NCBI GenBank assembly: GCA_002371675.1
Contig: DFGE01000028.1
Location: 71,629-96,067 of the forward strand
From: Clostridiales bacterium UBA3758
Lineage (GTDB): Bacteria; Bacillota; Clostridia; Oscillospirales; Oscillospiraceae
Direction: 5' to 3'
Length of the DNA: 24,439 bases
Position numbers and translations under genes: made by a program. The notes under the pieces are model-generated. The model did no database searches and was not told the origin of the DNA. It saw only the letters and a program-made list of their open reading frames with translations. This document shows, in pieces, positions 21,050-24,439 of the stretch. Within the stretch, counting starts at the first letter, position 1. Each line of letters begins with the position of its first letter.

Positions 21050-21726
21050 GCTTTCTGTTCCTCCAACACCTTGTTGAACGGATCCGGGAGTTCCTGAACC
21101 ATGCTTTCCTCCCCCATGATTGGAAGAAGATCCTCCTTCCAGAACACGGGGATATTCCTCACGTGCGCCTGCTCTGTCAAAGACCTGGCCCAAGCAGGGT
21201 CCGTATGCACCTTCCGGCTCTGCGCACCAGTCATCGTGCCCACCACGAGCCAGCCAATCCCTTGCAGATCCACCTCGCCGGGATCGTCGAACAGCGGTTC
21301 AAAGGTGACGTGATAGTGCTTCGCGCGGACATTCTTTCGCAGCGCGTCGATCCGCCACAGATCGGCCCGTCTTGTGACCGTCACACCGAACCACGCGTTA
21401 TCCAGCTCACAGTCGATGTTCAGCAGATCGGGCCGCTTGGACAGAAACAGGAATTGATGCTGCGGGTTGGCCCGCATTTTGGCGAGCACTTCCTCCAGCC
21501 ATTCCGGCTTCCAGACACAGAGGTCGCTCATGCCCGTGAGCAGAAAATTCTGCGGGCGGGGCTTTTCCATCAGCCGCAGCTTTCCCGGATAAAACTCTGG
21601 CTTTGAAAAATCGTCGAGCATGTGATAGCGCTTTACATTATTGCGGGCATAACAGTAGTCGCAGCCCACCGTACAGCCGATCACGAGGTTCATGTTTTGG
21701 ATCTGATCCTTGATACAGACGCTCAT
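21037..21726 (-). CDS. DUF5131 (Gp37/Gp68-like) radical SAM-type protein
   Basis: This 229-residue protein has a CX3CX2C cluster motif (GCTVGCDYCYARN; C18, C22, C25), FLLTGMSDLCVWKPEWLEEV, FLFLSKRPDLL, AWFGVTV and FEPLFDDPGEV, the layout of the phage Gp37/Gp68 family (DUF5131). These proteins look like minimal radical SAM barrels; their chemistry is unknown. GGAGG lies 9 nt before the ATG. Its ATGA start overlaps the MarR stop and its 3' end overlaps SPL copy B, so the three proteins are tightly coupled. Two radical SAM proteins in one unit suggest sequential or complex action. Confidence 0.85.
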   Translation of the reverse strand: MSVCIKDQIQNMNLVIGCTVGCDYCYARNNVKRYHMLDDFSKPEFYPGKLRLMEKPRPQNFLLTGMSDLCVWKPEWLEEVLAKMRANPQHQFLFLSKRPDLLNIDCELDNAWFGVTVTRRADLWRIDALRKNVRAKHYHVTFEPLFDDPGEVDLQGIGWLVVGTMTGAQSRKVHTDPAWARSLTEQAHVRNIPVFWKEDLLPIMGEESMVQELPDPFNKVLEEQKAWRK

Positions 21727-22160
21727 GGTCTCTGTCCTCCTTCCAGATTATCCAGAACGCGACGCAGGAAAGACTCAAACAGCCGGATTTCTTCCTCGCT
21801 GAAGCCCTCATAAAAGACCTCGCCCATCTGCGCCGATACGGCCTCGTAATCCTCCCGTAAAGCATAAGCACGATCTGTCAGAAAAAGCAGGGTTTTCCGC
21901 TTGTCTTTCTCGTCACTCTCACGACGGAGAAGCCCCTGCTTTTCCATGCGCTCCAGCATGGAGGTCAGGGAAGTAATTGCCAGACCGCATTGGTCCGACA
22001 GGGCTTTAATGGAAATGCCGTCTCCCTGCCACAACACATATAGGATGCGGCCCTGTGCGCCGTTGAAAGCGTCGATTTTCTTTTCATTGAGGATCTTCTC
22101 AAAAACCCGGTCACTCAGCTGCTTCACCTTTGTGACCAAAAAACCTCCATTTGTATTCAT
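21723..22160 (-). CDS. MarR-family regulator
   Basis: The 145-residue winged-helix protein shows the MarR core: AFNGAQGRILYVLWQGDGIS, IKALSDQCGLAITSLTSMLE (recognition helix) and the wing GLLRRESDEKDKRKTLLFLT. Its promoter carries a perfect inverted repeat, so it very probably represses its own operon and responds to a small molecule or oxidant. GGAG, inside the operator arm, serves as the ribosome site about 9 nt before the ATG. It overlaps the DUF5131 start by ATGA. No cysteine sits at an obvious OhrR-type position. Confidence 0.9.
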   Translation of the reverse strand: MNTNGGFLVTKVKQLSDRVFEKILNEKKIDAFNGAQGRILYVLWQGDGISIKALSDQCGLAITSLTSMLERMEKQGLLRRESDEKDKRKTLLFLTDRAYALREDYEAVSAQMGEVFYEGFSEEEIRLFESFLRRVLDNLEGGQRP

Positions 22161-22163
22161 ATC

Positions 22164-22219
22164 AAAAGCTCCTATATAGTAGTTGTTTGCATTCTACTAT
22201 ATAGGAGCTTTTCTGTCAA
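22164..22219 (-). promoter_or_regulatory. MarR operon promoter inside a perfect 19-bp inverted repeat
   Basis: On the minus strand TTGACA (22214-22219), a 17-bp spacer and TAGAAT (22191-22196) form a strong promoter. AAAAGCTCCTATATAGTAG (22164-22182) and its exact reverse complement (22194-22212) flank an 11-bp centre. Each arm contains the palindrome CTATATAG, so two MarR dimers could sit on the spacer and on the start site. The short 5' leader means the distal arm also supplies the ribosome binding site. Confidence 0.88.
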
Positions 22220-22295
22220 GCTTTTTAACGGATCCGACCTTTAGGCTTGTCGAACCATATGTCTGGGCGAGTTTTATTGTTTCCGAGACATGTAA

Positions 22296-22340
22296 AACAC
22301 CCTAAGAAGTCCGAACACATGGGGTTCAGATCTCTCAGGG
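22296..22340 (-). terminator. Terminator of the MFS gene
   Basis: On the minus strand CCCTGAGA...CTGAAC pairs with GTTCGG...TCTTAGGG and is followed by TGTTTTAC. It starts about 25 nt after the MFS stop. Nothing else is visible between 22220 and 22364. Confidence 0.55.
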
Positions 22341-22364
22341 CATTTCATTCTTTTGGGGATCCAT

Positions 22365-23624
22365 TTAAGCGATCCGTCGTGCTTGTCGTGTTGAGGCGAT
22401 ATAGAAAGGTATCGCCGCTAATTGTGTCACTACAGAAACGATGACCATGGCAACCATATTGATATCATACAGAGTTCCCAGAAGCCAGCTGCCCAGAAAC
22501 CAGAATACGCCAAAAGCGCATTCGAAAATCCCATACCCTGTCGCGCGGCTTTGCTTAGGCACCATGCCGGTAACAGCCGCTTTCAGGATCGATTCCTGTG
22601 CGCCCATGCCAACGCCCCATAAGGCGATACCTATGAGCAACAGCGGGACGGTACGGCATAAGAAAACGAAACAGGCAAACGGTGCGGAGATGAGCGTAGA
22701 CAGGACCAATGCGCGAACACCTTTTTTATCATACAGCATTCCAAAAAGCAGGGCAGCAACAGCGTCTACCAGCATGGCCCCTGCGTAGAGCAATGGGAGC
22801 GTGCCACTGTTCACCAGGGAAGATGTTTCAGCAAGGCCCGGCGCAAGTGTGGTGTAGTTTCGGGATACGTGCATGATCACGATAGAATAGTCGATGAAGC
22901 CAAAGGCAAACAGGCTGATTCCGGCGATATACAGAATAAACTCTTTTTTCAACTTGAAGGGAATATACTCCTTCGGTTCCGGCTCAAATCGCTCGGGATT
23001 CGGAAACTTCGCCCGGGTGACCAGAAGCAGGATCAGCGTGATGGCGCCGGGGATCGCAAGGACCGCGAAGCAGGCCGAGTAGATCTGAAACGTAGTCCCT
23101 TCCTGCCGCAGCAGCATCACCAGATACAGCAGCACCGGGCCGAGAAAAGCGCCGATCTGGTCCAACAGCTCCTGGATTCCGAAACTTTTTCCTGCACCTT
23201 CCTGTGATGCGGCAAAGGACATGACGGTATCTTTGGCCGGCTTTTTGATAGCCTTTCCCATGCGCTGGATCACAAGCAGCAGGCAGGCGGCCAGCCAGCC
23301 GTGCTCACCCACCAGTGCCAGAGCAGGAACCGCAATGATGTCCAGCACATACCCCAGGATTACCATGGGCCAATATTGTTTCGTCTTGTCGGTCAGTCTG
23401 CCAAACACATATCGCATGGAGTACCCGATTAACTCACCCAGTCCAGACACGAAACCAATAGCCCCGGCTGACGCCCCCAACAGGGACATATACGCTCCGC
23501 GGATGCTGGACGCTCCTTCATGCGTCATATCTGAGAAAAGACTGACGATTCCGAACAGCAAAACAAAAAACATGGCCTGCGAAATATGTCTATTTTGCGT
23601 TTTTCTGCTATTCACCGGAATCAC
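22365..23624 (-). CDS. MFS transporter
   Basis: This 419-residue protein has about 12 transmembrane helices with a charged central loop (about residues 208-228, PNPERFEPEPKEYIPFKLKK). The motif-A-like loop GRLTDKTKQYW lies between helices 2 and 3, and a second-half loop reads GMLYDKKGVRALVLS. It is a secondary transporter, most likely for efflux of a small molecule; the substrate is unknown. The frame opens at GTG 23624 with a GTGGGG sequence upstream; GTG 23615 is also possible. It lies upstream of the MarR operon on the same strand but has its own terminator, so it is not part of that operon. Confidence 0.88.
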   Translation of the reverse strand: MIPVNSRKTQNRHISQAMFFVLLFGIVSLFSDMTHEGASSIRGAYMSLLGASAGAIGFVSGLGELIGYSMRYVFGRLTDKTKQYWPMVILGYVLDIIAVPALALVGEHGWLAACLLLVIQRMGKAIKKPAKDTVMSFAASQEGAGKSFGIQELLDQIGAFLGPVLLYLVMLLRQEGTTFQIYSACFAVLAIPGAITLILLLVTRAKFPNPERFEPEPKEYIPFKLKKEFILYIAGISLFAFGFIDYSIVIMHVSRNYTTLAPGLAETSSLVNSGTLPLLYAGAMLVDAVAALLFGMLYDKKGVRALVLSTLISAPFACFVFLCRTVPLLLIGIALWGVGMGAQESILKAAVTGMVPKQSRATGYGIFECAFGVFWFLGSWLLGTLYDINMVAMVIVSVVTQLAAIPFYIASTRQARRIA

Positions 23625-23821
23625 CCCACCATGAGCCGATAATCAGATTTATCATATTCATTTTATCAAGCGCCCAAATGAACAAAGCTTTTTCCCATCC
23701 GGCATCTGCTCTGACACATATCATTCTCTCAAAAAACCAATAGAGTAATATCCCGCCAAACCGGGATTTGTCGATTTTACAGTCCAAGAAATCGCAACGA
23801 TTATATCATTGAGCCAGGTAC

Positions 23822-24343
23822 TCAGACAAGAATATACCCTCTGAACCCGCGCACAGAATAGTATGAATCCGCGCCGTTGTGAAAAGTGAACACGGTATCA
23901 TAGCGCCGTTCACAGAACAGCGCCCCGCCTTTGCTGCGGATATCATCCGGCGTAGCGATCCAGCTTGATGTTTTCAAATCAAAAGAGTCGAGACTTTGCA
24001 GTCGACGATAGAGTTCCTCCGTCATCATTGAAACGCCGATTTCTTTCGCTTTCCGTTCGGCACTGCCTGACGGCGGGTTTTTCGTTCGTCCTTGCAATGC
24101 CTTTTCGTCATAGCACAGGTTTCTGCGCCCGACGGGCGATTCCTTTGTGAAGTCGCAGAAAATGAGTTTTCCCGTCTTTACGTCATAACCCATAGTGTCC
24201 GGCTCACCGCCGCTTTCCTCCATCTTTTGTAAAATTGCGATTGAGGCGGGATCCTCGCGCAGCCTGTGCTCAACTTCAGACCACTCCAAATTCGGATGAC
24301 GTTCCCGGTGTTCGGAAAATCTCGCTTTCAGTAATTCCAACAT
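23822..24343 (-). CDS. DUF4256 family protein
   Basis: The 173-residue protein matches DUF4256: GGEPDTMGYDVKTGKLIFCD, SPVGRRNLCYDEKALQGR, then FDLKTSSWIATPDDIRSKGG and ALFCERRYDTVFTFHNGADS, ending YYSVRGFRG. It is soluble and has no assigned function. I chose ATG 24343 with GGAGG 8 nt upstream over the in-frame GTG at 24358. It stands alone: the next minus-strand gene (MFS) starts about 200 nt downstream and no partner is visible within the window. Confidence 0.88.
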   Translation of the reverse strand: MLELLKARFSEHRERHPNLEWSEVEHRLREDPASIAILQKMEESGGEPDTMGYDVKTGKLIFCDFTKESPVGRRNLCYDEKALQGRTKNPPSGSAERKAKEIGVSMMTEELYRRLQSLDSFDLKTSSWIATPDDIRSKGGALFCERRYDTVFTFHNGADSYYSVRGFRGYILV

Positions 24344-24381
24344 CTTACACACCTCCACAAATCCCGATTTATCGATATCCC

Positions 24382-24399
24382 GACAAATGCGAATTTGTC
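24382..24399. promoter_or_regulatory. Palindrome upstream of the DUF4256 gene
   Basis: GACAAAT / ATTTGTC with a four-base centre lies about 40 bp upstream of the start codon. It may be an operator, but no good promoter is recognisable in 24344-24439. Confidence 0.35.
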
Positions 24400-24439
24400 T
24401 TTATCTATGCTTTTCTAAGCGTATAAGACCTTCTTCATC

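Overview
The window looks like a stretch of chromosome from a moderately high-GC gut-type clostridium (Bacillota, plausibly Oscillospiraceae or relatives). This is inference. It rests on the Gram-positive type rpoB, strong AGGAGG-type ribosome binding sites, consensus SigA-like promoters, a TnpV protein, an IS66 remnant and a catalogue of clostridial accessory families (TIGR04076, DUF4256, DUF5131, VanZ-like, the short PDF-like protein). Most genes lie on the minus strand.

Layout. 1-2850 is the N-terminal 950 codons of rpoB (minus), with its own consensus promoter. 3121-4377 (plus) is a polytopic Gpi18-like GT-C glycosyltransferase, followed by tRNA-Leu(GAG). Between the tRNA terminator and a near-perfect second copy of that terminator (43 bp, one mismatch) sits an ArsR / ArsP-type permease / thioredoxin-like metalloid cassette (4598-6439). 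Next come a short peptide-deformylase-like gene and a VanZ-like gene (minus). 8023-10934 is a five-gene TetR-autoregulated operon (flavin reductase, TetR, CMD-cupin fusion, flavodoxin, ABM monooxygenase) with two TGACAC-type palindromes on its promoter. An HxlR regulator is divergent from two flavodoxin-fold reductases (11230-12817). 13097-14387 holds a SPL-type radical SAM gene coupled to a TIGR04076 gene. 14418-15190 is almost gene-free and carries six back-to-back perfect hairpins. 15191-18076 holds an MscS channel gene and, upstream of it, a membrane-anchored surface protein with a long Pro-Thr stalk. 18334-20110 is mobile debris: an IS66 remnant, an IR-bounded MITE-like block, tnpV and a dispersed structured repeat. 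20138-22160 is a tightly overlapping MarR / DUF5131 / SPL operon with a perfect 19-bp inverted repeat covering its promoter. An MFS transporter and a DUF4256 gene close the window.

How the genes work together. Several small, locally regulated stress and redox modules sit side by side: metalloid resistance (ArsR), flavin/quinone redox chemistry (TetR), thiol/electrophile-type redox (HxlR) and radical-SAM chemistry (MarR). Each regulator lies beside palindromes overlapping a readable promoter. The most unusual items are the paired radical-SAM operon under MarR control with a SPL paralogue 6 kb away, a dispersed repeat whose mini-hairpins differ by compensatory changes, and the six-hairpin array. 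No rRNA, CRISPR array, integrase or intact transposase was found.
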